46,390 nt of DNA from an uncultured Methanomassiliicoccales archaeon (GCA_934702355.1 CAKUXX010000012.1:1-46390); one strand, 5' to 3'. Counted from the stretch's first letter, positions 36,400 to 46,302 are shown. Notes: generated by a model not told the origin, from the letters alone. Program-made: numbers and translations.

Positions 36400-37248
36400 A
36401 TGAAGCAATGTCCTTCCTGCGGTCAATGGACCGATGACGATTCCCAGGAGTTCTGTGTCAGGTGCGGCGCATACTACGTCAAATCCCCGACAGGACGTCC
36501 CATACCTCTGAATCAGGACCTTCCTTCCGATCCCGTATCAGCAGGCTGCATCCTGATGGATGCCGGTCGTTTCTCTGAGGCCATCGGCGCTTGGAGGGGA
36601 GCTCTGGACGAAGGTCTGGTCCTCGACATCACGGAATACAACAGGGTCTTGGACTCCACCATAGGGTGCATCGTGTCCACCGTGATCCACCCTAACGAAT
36701 ACGTTGCCGCGGCCATTCCCGATTTCGCCAGGATGATGCCCGACAGGGAGTTCATTCCCGATCTGATGAAGCGCATCGTAGGCAGTGTGGATGTATGCAT
36801 GATCCAGAACGGGGTCCTGGGTCTCGCCAATCCGTATCTGATGCTGTTCTCGGACTGCTTCGTCGTGTATCCCGATCTCCGCGATGTCCTCGACGAATGC
36901 AACAACGCCTGTGACGCATTCTCGGTGATGATAGACAAAGCTTCCAAGCTGCCTGTGAACGATATGAAAGGGGTCCCGCCGATGAAATGGCTGGAGGCAT
37001 ACGGTGATTGCGCATTCTCCATCAGGGATGCGGTATCGGATGCCGTATCTTCGCACACATCGGATGAGCTCGATGCGCTGACAGACGCTTGGTCATCCGC
37101 ACCCGCGCTCGTCTATCTCGACGATATCCGTGTTGCGATGATGTTCAATGCACGTGCGGTCACATCGGGAAGATTGACCCGCGGCATGATGATCCGTTCC
37201 CGCAATGCGTACATCTCGAAATTCGTGTCCAGGTACCTCAAGGGCTGA
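36400..37248 (+). CDS. Zinc-ribbon protein of unknown function (paralogue 1)
   Basis: A 282-residue protein. It begins with a short zinc ribbon (CPSCGQWTDDDSQEFCVRCG), then a proline-containing linker and an all-helical domain of ~240 residues. No signal peptide or membrane helix. Shared patterns with the next gene (YNRVLDSTIGCIV; the FVVYPDLRDVLDECNNACDAF segment; a late helix DALTDAWSSAP) show they are diverged paralogues. I chose the ATG at 36400 because the paralogue also starts right at the ribbon; an in-frame GTG at 36391 is possible. Function unknown; a protein- or RNA-binding scaffold is plausible from the architecture only. Confidence 0.75.
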   Translation: MKQCPSCGQWTDDDSQEFCVRCGAYYVKSPTGRPIPLNQDLPSDPVSAGCILMDAGRFSEAIGAWRGALDEGLVLDITEYNRVLDSTIGCIVSTVIHPNEYVAAAIPDFARMMPDREFIPDLMKRIVGSVDVCMIQNGVLGLANPYLMLFSDCFVVYPDLRDVLDECNNACDAFSVMIDKASKLPVNDMKGVPPMKWLEAYGDCAFSIRDAVSDAVSSHTSDELDALTDAWSSAPALVYLDDIRVAMMFNARAVTSGRLTRGMMIRSRNAYISKFVSRYLKG

Positions 37249-37274
37249 AGAATCCGAAGGATGGTCCGCATCTG

Positions 37275-37282
37275 TTTTTATA
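37275..37282 (+). promoter_or_regulatory. TATA box for the second zinc-ribbon gene
   Basis: TTTTTATA, centred 25 bases before the ATG at 37304. The gene is predicted to be leaderless and separately transcribed from its paralogue. Confidence 0.55.
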
Positions 37283-37303
37283 TGAAACAATATCCGCTGT
37301 CTT

Positions 37304-38116
37304 ATGAAAACGTGTAAGGCCTGCGGCAGCATCAATGATGACGGTTCGGAATTCTGTTCCAAGTGCGGAGAATACTTCGATGCTCCCGCTGCGGCGAATG
37401 CCGATGCAGTTCCTGTCGGAGGCGATGACCGCGGTTTCACGAAGGTCGTCGAATCCATCATCGAAAGGCTCGGAGAGGACCCCGTCATCGATGATGCAAT
37501 GTACGCTTCGATCCTCGATGAATGCGTCGAAGCGGTCTTCTACAGCGTTTCCAAGCCCGGTGTCCGTACCCGCAGTCGTATCGCGGACCTTGCGATACTG
37601 ATCGACGATCACGATCTGATAATCGATCTGCTCAAAGCCATCTCCGAGAGGGCACAGCGCATCGGATATCAGAAGGAGCTGCTGAACGCCTCCACCGAGT
37701 ATGTGTTCATCGCCATCGAGGCATTCGCCGTCTATACCGACCTGAACGATCTCCAGTCGATCTGCACGGAGGCCGTGTCCGTTATGGATTCATTCGCAGG
37801 ACGCATGCCATCTTTGGAGCCTGCGGATCTGAAGTACAGCCCTGTACTGTATGTCGAGAGCTATTCCCAGTCCTTCAAGCTGGTAGGTGCCAAAGTCGAT
37901 GCGATGATCGCTTCCTGCGATGCCGAGCGCATAGAGTTCCTCTCCGACTACTGGGCATCCAAATCCGGCAAGAGCTTCGCCGAGGTCCTCCTCGCTGTCG
38001 CCAACATGAACATCCAGCTAATCGCCGCAGGCAAACTGGGTTCCAAGCTGATAACGAAAGCAAGGGATTCTCAGTTGGACATGTTCCAGAAGACCTTCAT
38101 GTCCCCCAAGCAGTGA
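37304..38116 (+). CDS. Zinc-ribbon protein of unknown function (paralogue 2)
   Basis: A 270-residue product with the same plan as the preceding gene: an N-terminal ribbon CKACGSINDDGSEFCSKCG, an alanine-rich linker, and an all-helical domain. Matching positions include YASILDECVEAVF, FAVYTDLNDLQSICTEAVSVMDSF and IEFLSDYWASKS. The pair looks like a tandem duplication that has diverged strongly, while the zinc ligands stayed. It ends 2 bases before the stop of the convergent polymerase gene, so neither unit has room for a terminator. Function unknown. Confidence 0.78.
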   Translation: MKTCKACGSINDDGSEFCSKCGEYFDAPAAANADAVPVGGDDRGFTKVVESIIERLGEDPVIDDAMYASILDECVEAVFYSVSKPGVRTRSRIADLAILIDDHDLIIDLLKAISERAQRIGYQKELLNASTEYVFIAIEAFAVYTDLNDLQSICTEAVSVMDSFAGRMPSLEPADLKYSPVLYVESYSQSFKLVGAKVDAMIASCDAERIEFLSDYWASKSGKSFAEVLLAVANMNIQLIAAGKLGSKLITKARDSQLDMFQKTFMSPKQ

Positions 38117-38118
38117 TA

Positions 38119-41100
38119 TCAGAAGAAGTCGGAGAGTTTGCACTTCTTGACCTTGTCGTTGTTGAAGATCGAGTCCATGCTCATCTCCAATATCTCCACC
38201 CTCTCGCGGGTGTAGGTGTCGAGACCGTACTTCTCTCCGATGATCTTCGATATCTCCAGATACTTCTTGACGCTGGCCTCGTGAACAGTGAGGGTCAGCG
38301 AATTGCCGCATTTCGTGCACTTCCCGGCAAGGGGCATCCTGCGGTATTTCTCACCGCACTTTGTGCATCTCACGGTCTGTGTGGAGAAGCTTCTGAGGTT
38401 TCCGATCATATCCGGAAGGAAGTGCTTGTTGAGGACCCTTCTGGCAACGTCCTGCTCGTCGACGGCACGGATCTTCTTGCCGAGCATGAGCTGGGCATCC
38501 ATCTTGTCCATCATCGTCTCCAGGGTCGTGTATGCGGAGTATTTCGGACCATCTGATATGTCGTAGGTATCATGGGTGAATCCCAGGTGCTCGTATTGCT
38601 CCGGGGTCCCTATCCTTCCGGCGATGAGGTCCATTGTCTTCTCGATCTCCTTGGGATCCTTCATCTCCATCGCGGCCCTGTAGAGCTCCAGCGGATATTC
38701 CCTGAGGCAGTCCACATTGTGGGCCTCTTTGTCGATCTCGTTGGGATCCAGTCTCGTCGTAAGGACGAGCGGGGCATCCATGAGTCCGCCTCTCTTGTCG
38801 GGAAGGAACGACCTGGAGAAGTTCAGAAGGGCATCCATCGCAAGGATGACGCAGTCCTCGTCACCGTCGCAGTTCCTTCTCTTCGCGGCATGGAAGAACG
38901 GGTGTCCGTAGCATCCGCGGAGGTCCGCGTAGCCGATGATCCTGCTCAGGATGCATCCCGATGTGTGGGGTGCGAGAGCGAATGTTATGTGGCCGATCAG
39001 GTCGCTGCGGTCCTTGACGTTGTAGTATCTCGGGAGGTGGTACAGCTTCTCAAGCTCATCATCCACGAAGTTCGCTATGTTCACAAGGTATGTTCCGCAG
39101 TCTTTTGCGGGGACGATGTCCTGGACCTTCAGTTCGCATATTTGGTCGGGGTCCGTGAGCGGATCCCCGTTCCAGTCATGGGTGTATCCGAGCTCATGGG
39201 CCTTCTCTATCGACAGCCCTATCTCGCGGGGCTTGAAGTGGGTCAGAGGGATGTCGGTCATGTCGAATCTCACGGTACCGTCCTTGAAGGTGCTGACGCC
39301 GTTCTTCTGCCTCAGTATCCCCTTTTCCAGCGCCTCGCATGTCTTGATCTTCGAGGACAGCGTTTCGAGGCATTTCAGGTCGGACGGCTGTCTCTCGCCG
39401 ACGGAATCGCATGCCGCTTTGAGCTCCTCTTCGAGATTGATGTCGATCGGGGCAGGTCCCATGTCCCCGAAGGCATTCTGACGCGGTGTGTACAGTGTGT
39501 GGACGCCGCAGCTCCTGCACCAGTTGCGGTAGGTGTATGTCCTGCATGAGGGGCAGAATCTGTTTCCCACCTCGACGCTGACCGTTGGCTTGGAGTCGCG
39601 GCTCTTGTTCATGTTGGATTTGACGACCTTGATCATGGCAACGATCTCGGCCTTGGCATCCGCATCCTTGCTCACCGGGAACAGGGCGTAGACCTTGGGT
39701 GTCATCTCCCTCTCCTTGGCCTTCTCGGGACGGGCCATCCTTGTTCCGATGCGTGTCATGGCCCTTGCGCGGACCTCGTATCCTGCGGCCTTGGATATCG
39801 CACTGAGCGTGTCCTCGCCGTCGAGTTCGGCCCTGCTCTCCAGGTCGTTATCCTTCACGGCGATTCCGAGGCAGTCCAGGATGGGAAGCGAGTACTTCTC
39901 GTCGATGACCACGTTGCCGTCAACCACTCTGTGCAGGGCGCACAGGTCCTCGAGCATCCTCTTGGACACAGGTTCCCTGGGGATGATCAGGTTGCGGCCG
40001 TCGTATCTCCCTGTCTCCAATATTGTGGCCTTCAGGGCCTTGATGCGCTCAAGGGGCCAATCCGACCAGAACAGGTTGTATTTGGGGTGGAGCGGGACGC
40101 CCATGTCGCGGCTCATCTCCTTCGCACGCTCATAGGTGGGATCCCTCCAATCATCCGGAAGGGCGCCTTTTGCCTCGATCTCGAGTTTGTGCCATTCAAC
40201 AGGATATCCGCACGGTACCAGTACGTGGTTGTTCTCGCAGAACTCTCCGAACGGGACCAGTATCTCGCCGTTATCGACGATCTCGGACACTTGGTTCCTA
40301 ACTGCCAGCACCTCGTCGCGGGTGTGGCAGTAGACCAGGTCCCCGTTCTTCAGGAGCAGCGTCGGCCCTTCGAGCATATCGCAGGGCGTGACAACGCATG
40401 CCTTGCCGGGACGTTCGATCTTGACCTGCGTCCCCAATGCCATGAACTCGTCCATGGCGTACATGCTGCCTGTGTTGAATGCGAGTGCTGCGAGTCCGGA
40501 TGTCCTCGCCCTTCCGTAGCGGAGCCTGAATCCGCCGACCGCGCACGGATGTCCGAAGATCGGACGGCCCGCGACGATATCCATGAGGTACTTCTCTTTG
40601 GGTTCGACGGTGGGCTTCTTGGGTGCATCGTCATCGGTTTTCGTCTCTTTGACGGTCTTGTGGGCGTCCAGGAACTGGCCGATGAACTCCCATCCGGAGA
40701 GTTTGAGCTTGTCGACGTGCTTCTTGAGCTTGGATGCCTTCTGACACATACCTTCGGCTATGACAAGGCATGCACCGCCTCTGACACGGTTCGTGTCTAT
40801 ACGGGGCAGGTCCCTGAATCCGGAGATCTCGATCTGCTCGGTACCTTCACCGTCGACACACACGGGACAGTTCCTGACGATCAGGTCTATCTCCTCGGAT
40901 GTCGGGGTGTACTGAAGATGCTGACATTGCTTGTACAGGGGGATCTCCTCATCGAATCTGGCGATCTCCCCTTCGGTCGGAAGGTACTTGCCTATTCCGA
41001 GTTCCGTCCTGACCACATCTGCGATCAGAACGCTCATGGCCTGTCCGGTACCTCCCGCGGCACGGATCGGACCTGCGAAGACCAGGTCCACATAATTGCT

Positions 41101-41517
41101 GCCGTCGGCGTTCTTCCTGATCTTGGTATCGGCGATACCCTCCAGGGGAGCAACGAGGATACCTTCCGTCAGAACGGCGAGACCGACCCTTACGGCCCTG
41201 TCCAGAGCCTTCTCTATGCTCTCCGCAGGCCTTTTGGCCATCTCCTTGGCGACCATGAGGGCCACCACCTCACGGTTTCCGAATTCCGCCGTGAGTCTGC
41301 GGATGTCCTCGGCTACGCCTTCGACGTTGTACTCCATCAGGAGCTTCTCGACACGGGACGCCAGGTCCTCCGCCTGGGGGATCTCGACGGTGGTCTCGGG
41401 ATCGAATCCCATAGCCCTGGCAGTCTCTGCCAGGTGGTAGCATTCGTCCTTTTTGGCGGACAGTTCGGAGAAGTAGTTCGCCATCTCCTTGCTGGCAGCT
41501 GGACCTTCGGTCATCAT
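38119..41517 (-). CDS. polC: DNA polymerase D large (catalytic) subunit DP2
   Basis: The catalytic subunit of the replicative D-family polymerase of Euryarchaeota. It has 1132 residues, normal for an intein-free DP2. The catalytic motif NCDGDED puts the metal-binding aspartates at D884 and D886, followed by the conserved DKRGGLMDAPLVLTTRLDP. Zinc modules are CPSCRTYTYRNWCRSCG in the middle and CTKCGEKYRRMPLAGKCTKCG near the end. The C-terminus KVKKCKLSDFF resembles a PCNA-interaction tail. The ATG at 41517 overlaps the upstream GTPase stop (ATGA); the frame is open 47 codons further but those lie inside the GTPase gene. The small subunit DP1 is not in the window. Confidence 0.97.
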   Translation of the reverse strand: MMTEGPAASKEMANYFSELSAKKDECYHLAETARAMGFDPETTVEIPQAEDLASRVEKLLMEYNVEGVAEDIRRLTAEFGNREVVALMVAKEMAKRPAESIEKALDRAVRVGLAVLTEGILVAPLEGIADTKIRKNADGSNYVDLVFAGPIRAAGGTGQAMSVLIADVVRTELGIGKYLPTEGEIARFDEEIPLYKQCQHLQYTPTSEEIDLIVRNCPVCVDGEGTEQIEISGFRDLPRIDTNRVRGGACLVIAEGMCQKASKLKKHVDKLKLSGWEFIGQFLDAHKTVKETKTDDDAPKKPTVEPKEKYLMDIVAGRPIFGHPCAVGGFRLRYGRARTSGLAALAFNTGSMYAMDEFMALGTQVKIERPGKACVVTPCDMLEGPTLLLKNGDLVYCHTRDEVLAVRNQVSEIVDNGEILVPFGEFCENNHVLVPCGYPVEWHKLEIEAKGALPDDWRDPTYERAKEMSRDMGVPLHPKYNLFWSDWPLERIKALKATILETGRYDGRNLIIPREPVSKRMLEDLCALHRVVDGNVVIDEKYSLPILDCLGIAVKDNDLESRAELDGEDTLSAISKAAGYEVRARAMTRIGTRMARPEKAKEREMTPKVYALFPVSKDADAKAEIVAMIKVVKSNMNKSRDSKPTVSVEVGNRFCPSCRTYTYRNWCRSCGVHTLYTPRQNAFGDMGPAPIDINLEEELKAACDSVGERQPSDLKCLETLSSKIKTCEALEKGILRQKNGVSTFKDGTVRFDMTDIPLTHFKPREIGLSIEKAHELGYTHDWNGDPLTDPDQICELKVQDIVPAKDCGTYLVNIANFVDDELEKLYHLPRYYNVKDRSDLIGHITFALAPHTSGCILSRIIGYADLRGCYGHPFFHAAKRRNCDGDEDCVILAMDALLNFSRSFLPDKRGGLMDAPLVLTTRLDPNEIDKEAHNVDCLREYPLELYRAAMEMKDPKEIEKTMDLIAGRIGTPEQYEHLGFTHDTYDISDGPKYSAYTTLETMMDKMDAQLMLGKKIRAVDEQDVARRVLNKHFLPDMIGNLRSFSTQTVRCTKCGEKYRRMPLAGKCTKCGNSLTLTVHEASVKKYLEISKIIGEKYGLDTYTRERVEILEMSMDSIFNNDKVKKCKLSDFF

Positions 41518-42515
41518 TCCTCTGAGCCGGATTCGACAGCCTTGCGTCTGAATATCTCTCTGAGCTGCGAGATCACTGCCTCTGTCAGCACGTCCATGTT
41601 CTCGCCGCTCTGGGCGGAGAAGAACATCCTGCCGTCGTCGGTCTTCATGATGTCGCATTTGCTCTCGGCGACGATGATCGGGACGCCTTCGAATCCTTCC
41701 TCCACGGTTTTCAGGAGCTTCTCCTGGACCTCTCTGGAGAATCCGCAGGTCTCGGACGGGTCTATGACGAAGAGCATGACGTCTGTGAGGTACCTCAGTG
41801 CGAGGACGGCCTGCTTCTCGATGTCGTTCCTCTCGTCGAACTGTCTGTCAAGGAGTCCGGGCGTGTCGATGATCTGGTATTTGCGCCAGTCATCCTCGAT
41901 GTGTCCGACAATGACTCCTTTGGTGGTGAACGGATAAGGTGCGATCTCGGGTGTCGCTGTGGAGAGGACGGTGACCAGGTTGCTCTTTCCGACGTTCGGG
42001 AATCCCGCGACGACGACGGTGGGCACGGAGGAATCCACTGCGGGAAGCCTCCTGAACTTGTTCTTCGCGTCCTGCAGGAAGAGGAGGTCGTCCGATATCC
42101 TGTCCACATATGAGTTGAGCCTTCCGTAGAAGCTGCGTCTCGTAGCCTCGACGATCTCGGGGTCCTTCGTGCGGCGTATGTCCCTCAGGGTGTCGTTCTT
42201 CAGCTTGTCCGCCTTGGTGGCGCACCAGTTGACCGCTCCCAGGGCCTTCTTGTACCTGTCGATCCCGATGACGATGTCGACGAGTTCGGGGAAGAAGTCG
42301 TCCTCTTTGTCGAGGCGGGGGAACTTGTTGACATAGTTGTTCAGGGAAGTGACCACTATGTCCCCTGAGGCCGTGATCTTGGCCAGAGCTGTTTTCTTCT
42401 TCGAATCTAAGGCGTTGGTACCGTTCTTGCGGATCTTGGATGCCCTGTGGAAGGCTTTCTCCATCAGCTCCTCCGAGGTCATCACCGTGGGAATCTTGAA
42501 GTCCATTCCGGCCAT
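41514..42515 (-). CDS. NOG1-like GTPase (Obg/TRAFAC class)
   Basis: A GTPase of 333 residues homologous to eukaryotic nucleolar Nog1, which acts in large-subunit maturation. An N-terminal helical domain (~1-155) precedes the G domain. Motifs are G1 GFPNVGKSN, G3 DTPGLLD and a divergent G4, SKCD in place of NKxD. The frame opens at 42527, but a TATA box at 42537-42544 puts the transcript start at about 42515, so I use the second ATG, giving MAGMDF. It is cotranscribed with the polymerase subunit through a 4-base overlap. Confidence 0.88.
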   Translation of the reverse strand: MAGMDFKIPTVMTSEELMEKAFHRASKIRKNGTNALDSKKKTALAKITASGDIVVTSLNNYVNKFPRLDKEDDFFPELVDIVIGIDRYKKALGAVNWCATKADKLKNDTLRDIRRTKDPEIVEATRRSFYGRLNSYVDRISDDLLFLQDAKNKFRRLPAVDSSVPTVVVAGFPNVGKSNLVTVLSTATPEIAPYPFTTKGVIVGHIEDDWRKYQIIDTPGLLDRQFDERNDIEKQAVLALRYLTDVMLFVIDPSETCGFSREVQEKLLKTVEEGFEGVPIIVAESKCDIMKTDDGRMFFSAQSGENMDVLTEAVISQLREIFRRKAVESGSEE

Positions 42516-42536
42516 GTTTGACTCCATCGCTTCCTG

Positions 42537-42544
42537 ATATAATA
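42537..42544 (-). promoter_or_regulatory. TATA box of the NOG1-DP2 operon
   Basis: TATTATAT on the minus strand, centred 25 bases before the ATG at 42515. Confidence 0.5.
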
Positions 42545-42555
42545 GATGATTCCTG

Positions 42556-45500
42556 TTACGACCTGGAGAATCTGACGCTCACCATCATCAGCCACAGGTC
42601 ATGGTCCATGTTCTTCTTCGGGGACAGTTTGGACGGTATCGCCTCTCTGGGGCAGTCCTCGATCCTGAGGCCGAACATGACCTCGGGCCTTCCCGTATCC
42701 GTGCCTATCACGCGGGTCAATCCGGCCAGGTTGGTCCTGAACACCAGCCCTGCCTTCATGTTCGGCAGGTCCGTGCCCTTGGACAGGATCTCCGGGAATC
42801 CGGCGGATACGTTGAATGAGACCTCTAGGTCTATGTTCTCAGTGAACATGCCGACAGGACTGATCCTGTAGGGATTCTTGGTGTTCAGTACGATCTCCAT
42901 CACCTTGCCCACGAGGTACTTCATGACGTCCTTGACCATGTCCCCGTCCGTGCGGAGTGCGACTTTGATGCCTGCGGACGCCGCCGACGTTGCATCCTTA
43001 ATGTCTATGCTAGCGAACACAGAGGCCTCGATGAGCTGTCCCGATACCTCGTTGATTACGCCTTCCAGCGTGTATCTGATGAGATACCTCATGAACTCCT
43101 GGAGGGTCTCCAGGTCGTGGATGGTGTCCACCTTGTCGAATGATTTCTCCACAGCTTTCCAGGCTATCCCTTTCAGTTCCTCTGCGGACACCAGGTTGCT
43201 CAGGGGATATGTGTTGTTGGTCCTCCCGGGCGTCCCTTTCGCGAAAACCCATTCGGTCGATCCGTCGAATGCGCGCTGCCACGTGCAATCGTCATCGGAG
43301 GTGTCCTTCCTGGTGGGGGTCTTGTCCACTTCGTTCCCGTCGGAGTCATGGAGGATGACGGCCTCCCCGTTCTTCGTGTGCTTTCCGGAGGAGTTGACAA
43401 GCGTGAACTTGGAGTATATCAGAAGATGCTCGCCCGGCGATATGTTGCCTGTGAGCTCCATGTTCTTGCTCCTCCTGTCGGACGCGGCCATCAGAGTATA
43501 TCCCGTGAGGTCGATCTCGTGGAGGCTGTTGTTGTACAGTTCGATGTACTCGTTGCCCTTGTCGGACCCCTTCGGATTGCTCTCGAACTCGTTTATGATG
43601 AGTCCGGTCTTCTGGGGGTTGTCGTATTTCAGGTTGAATCCCGCATCGAGGCCGACGTTCACCCCCATCACGGGTATGTTCGATACCACTTCACCGATCC
43701 CGGGCACATCGCTCAGGGTGAGTCCCAGGTTCTGACAGTTCTCCAGTTTCGGGGCGACGATGGATATGTCCGTCCCCCTGACATCCCCGTTTATCGTTAT
43801 GAGATGACGGCTGCCCTTCATCAGGGGATCCAGACTGACCTTGAGACTCCAGTCGTCTCCGGCCACTGCACCGAATCCCGTGATGATCAGGTTTTCCTTC
43901 TTCACATCCCCGCGGACTTTGGCGGTTATCCCCGCGGACACGGTCAGTCCCGAAACGGGCATGGTCAGTGTGGCCGACAGGAGCGTCTTGGTCTTCGCGT
44001 TCCATGTTATGGCCTTGGTGGCGAATTCGAGGACGCATCCGAAGAACTCGAAGGTCACCTTCTGGGATCCCATGCCTATGCTGACGAGTATGTCCAGAGA
44101 GGCCTGGGAGAATACGTCCTCCACAGCGGTCTCGAACCATTCCTTAAGGGTCCCCAGCGGGTCGATGACCGCCTGATAGATGGCCATGACCTTGTCGGCT
44201 ATGAACGACAGTGCCTCGATCAGATACTCGGATATGCAGGTCATGACGTTCCGGACGGATTCCATGATCCTCCTCAGAGGTTCTATGATAGGTTCAAGGA
44301 GTTCCAGCAGGACTTTCCAGATGTCCTCAAGGACAGTGGTGCTCGGTTTGTAGGAGACGCCGGCAAGCTCCCATCCGCTGATGACTGAGACCTCCACGAC
44401 GTACGAGGATTGGACCCTCTCTTCCAGCAGGGATGAGTAAGTGCCCATCGACTGGGCGATTGTGCTGATCCCGGTGAGTGAGACATCAAGGACATCGTTC
44501 ATACATATCTCGAACACGGTAGTGTACGCAGCGCCGGGGTTCTCGTGGAATCCAACTGTGTGGGTGCATTTTGATTCATTCAACGTCACGGACTCCACGA
44601 TGAGGCTGCTGACGATGGTCGGCACTATCCGTTCTACGGAGATGTTCCCCTTGCCGTCATCGAGTCTGAAATCGGAATCCGCAGGTATCCTTATGGGACC
44701 CTCTTCGGGATTCATCGTCATAACCGATGCGATCTCGTTGTACATCGTGTTCGCCATGCCGGGGATGGATGACAGGATGTCCGTCATCGATATGCCTATG
44801 GCGCATATCTCCGCCAGGACTGCCCTGATGACGTTGTTCCCGGTCTCCCTCATGCGAAGCGCTTCGAACTCAGAGAGATCCGATCTGACTCCTGACTCGT
44901 ACTGTCTGAGTGCGGAATCTAGGGCACCCGAGGCGATCATGGATTCGACGGTGACTTCGGAATCCTTCGGAATGGCCGATGCGAAGGCGCTAAGAAGCTC
45001 TGCCCTCACTGAATCGGTCATAACGAACTCACCGGAATGTGCGAGGATCTCGTCGCATATCGCTCCGAGATACGGGTCGTACATCGGTGTCGAGGACAGG
45101 GACAGCGGTATGGCGGAAACGATGGCCGATTCGATGTCTCCGATAGCGGATCTGAACAGGTCCGTGAGAGCGGTCACGAACGAATAGTCATCGTGAGGGT
45201 CCACTTCGATCGATACCGTTCCGAGGTCGGTCCTTTCCGATATTATCAGGGCCGCCCTCTTCAGCACATCTATGACGAATCCCCTCACGTGCGTCTCGCT
45301 CGAGGCATACCTCTTTCCGAAGTCCTTCAGCCACGTGGCATCGTACAGGTCGCGGGCAGGGTTCTGGACGGACACGGTGATCCCTCCGTAGGACAGGGTC
45401 GTGGAGCCCGATCCCGGGTATCTGCAACTCCCGGGAGTATCCGACAGTTCCATCGTCTTCTCGATGTACGGGACTGCGCTGTAGACCTTCTCGCTGCCGA

Positions 45501-46302
45501 ATATGAACGCTTTCAGGGAATCGGTGGCACCGCGATATGGGTGCAGCATATCGTCAATGACCTCCAGGATCTCGAATCCGTAGAGGTAGTCCATCCATCT
45601 GAGTGCTATGTCATCGATCACTGACAGAAGGCATTGGGCATAGACGGACGACAGGTCCAGTTCTATCTTCCCGTCCTTGGCGGCTATGATATCCGCAAGA
45701 TCAGTATCGGATCTCTCCAGCAATCCCGAACCGTTGTGGAAGCACATGAGGGATACCGCTTCGACGGCATAGTTGTAGGCGTTCCTGACGTCGGACTCCG
45801 TGATTATCGATGTTGTCCCCCTGGGGCCGTACGCGGAAGTCGCCCCGTAACCGTTCAGAGTCCTGTACTGGGCCAGTCCGGTCAGCTGATACGATATCAT
45901 CTGAGATACGGACACTCCGTTCCCGCCGGCCATGCTCTTGAAAAGCTCAAGTCTCTCGGATGAAAGGGGGAGTGCATAACAGCCGTCGGTGGAGATGTCC
46001 AATTGGGTGTCAACATTGCATTTCGATGTGGAGATCCTGACATCTATCGTGCCTTTGCCTTTGAGGTATGTGGGGGAGAAACCTCCGTCGCCTTTTTCCG
46101 ATGCGAACTGGGAAGGGTCTGCGACCAGTTTTATGTCGAACCCTTTCGCTTCGACCACCGCACCGCCGCAGCGGATAGGGAATTGGGATTCCATCCAATC
46201 CGAAGAAAGACTCCGGAACTTCCTCTCGCGTTCCACCATCGTGTCGTGTTTGCACGTCACGTTGTCCGAGGCTGTGGACAGACCCCTTACGATCCCGCCC
46301 AA
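42556..46302 (-). CDS. Giant protein with lamin-tail domain, probably surface-associated
   Basis: A 1248-codon frame, unassigned. Residues ~1-650 are mixed helices and strands with the pilin-like opening GLSTASDN. An amphipathic, coiled-coil-prone region (~665-740) and β-rich segments (~740-890) follow. A lamin-tail domain (~900-1025) is recognised by INEFESNPKGSDKGNEYIEL, LTGYTLMA and GEHLLIYSK. The C-terminal ~200 residues are β-rich. Lamin-tail domains in prokaryotes usually belong to exported or envelope proteins, yet no signal peptide or membrane helix is visible. The frame begins at a TTG after a TGA, with no ATG before 46239. The true start could be the TTG, the ATG at 46239, or the gene may have lost its 5' end. 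Confidence 0.7.
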   Translation of the reverse strand: MGGIVRGLSTASDNVTCKHDTMVERERKFRSLSSDWMESQFPIRCGGAVVEAKGFDIKLVADPSQFASEKGDGGFSPTYLKGKGTIDVRISTSKCNVDTQLDISTDGCYALPLSSERLELFKSMAGGNGVSVSQMISYQLTGLAQYRTLNGYGATSAYGPRGTTSIITESDVRNAYNYAVEAVSLMCFHNGSGLLERSDTDLADIIAAKDGKIELDLSSVYAQCLLSVIDDIALRWMDYLYGFEILEVIDDMLHPYRGATDSLKAFIFGSEKVYSAVPYIEKTMELSDTPGSCRYPGSGSTTLSYGGITVSVQNPARDLYDATWLKDFGKRYASSETHVRGFVIDVLKRAALIISERTDLGTVSIEVDPHDDYSFVTALTDLFRSAIGDIESAIVSAIPLSLSSTPMYDPYLGAICDEILAHSGEFVMTDSVRAELLSAFASAIPKDSEVTVESMIASGALDSALRQYESGVRSDLSEFEALRMRETGNNVIRAVLAEICAIGISMTDILSSIPGMANTMYNEIASVMTMNPEEGPIRIPADSDFRLDDGKGNISVERIVPTIVSSLIVESVTLNESKCTHTVGFHENPGAAYTTVFEICMNDVLDVSLTGISTIAQSMGTYSSLLEERVQSSYVVEVSVISGWELAGVSYKPSTTVLEDIWKVLLELLEPIIEPLRRIMESVRNVMTCISEYLIEALSFIADKVMAIYQAVIDPLGTLKEWFETAVEDVFSQASLDILVSIGMGSQKVTFEFFGCVLEFATKAITWNAKTKTLLSATLTMPVSGLTVSAGITAKVRGDVKKENLIITGFGAVAGDDWSLKVSLDPLMKGSRHLITINGDVRGTDISIVAPKLENCQNLGLTLSDVPGIGEVVSNIPVMGVNVGLDAGFNLKYDNPQKTGLIINEFESNPKGSDKGNEYIELYNNSLHEIDLTGYTLMAASDRRSKNMELTGNISPGEHLLIYSKFTLVNSSGKHTKNGEAVILHDSDGNEVDKTPTRKDTSDDDCTWQRAFDGSTEWVFAKGTPGRTNNTYPLSNLVSAEELKGIAWKAVEKSFDKVDTIHDLETLQEFMRYLIRYTLEGVINEVSGQLIEASVFASIDIKDATSAASAGIKVALRTDGDMVKDVMKYLVGKVMEIVLNTKNPYRISPVGMFTENIDLEVSFNVSAGFPEILSKGTDLPNMKAGLVFRTNLAGLTRVIGTDTGRPEVMFGLRIEDCPREAIPSKLSPKKNMDHDLWLMMVSVRFSRS

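Noticed and set aside
41518..41658. 47-codon N-terminal extension of DP2
   Set aside because: It lies within the 3' end of the GTPase gene in another frame; the ATGA overlap is the natural start.
39931..41937. 668-codon plus-strand open frame opposite DP2 and NOG1
   Set aside because: It spans two real overlapping genes on the other strand and has no recognisable domain.
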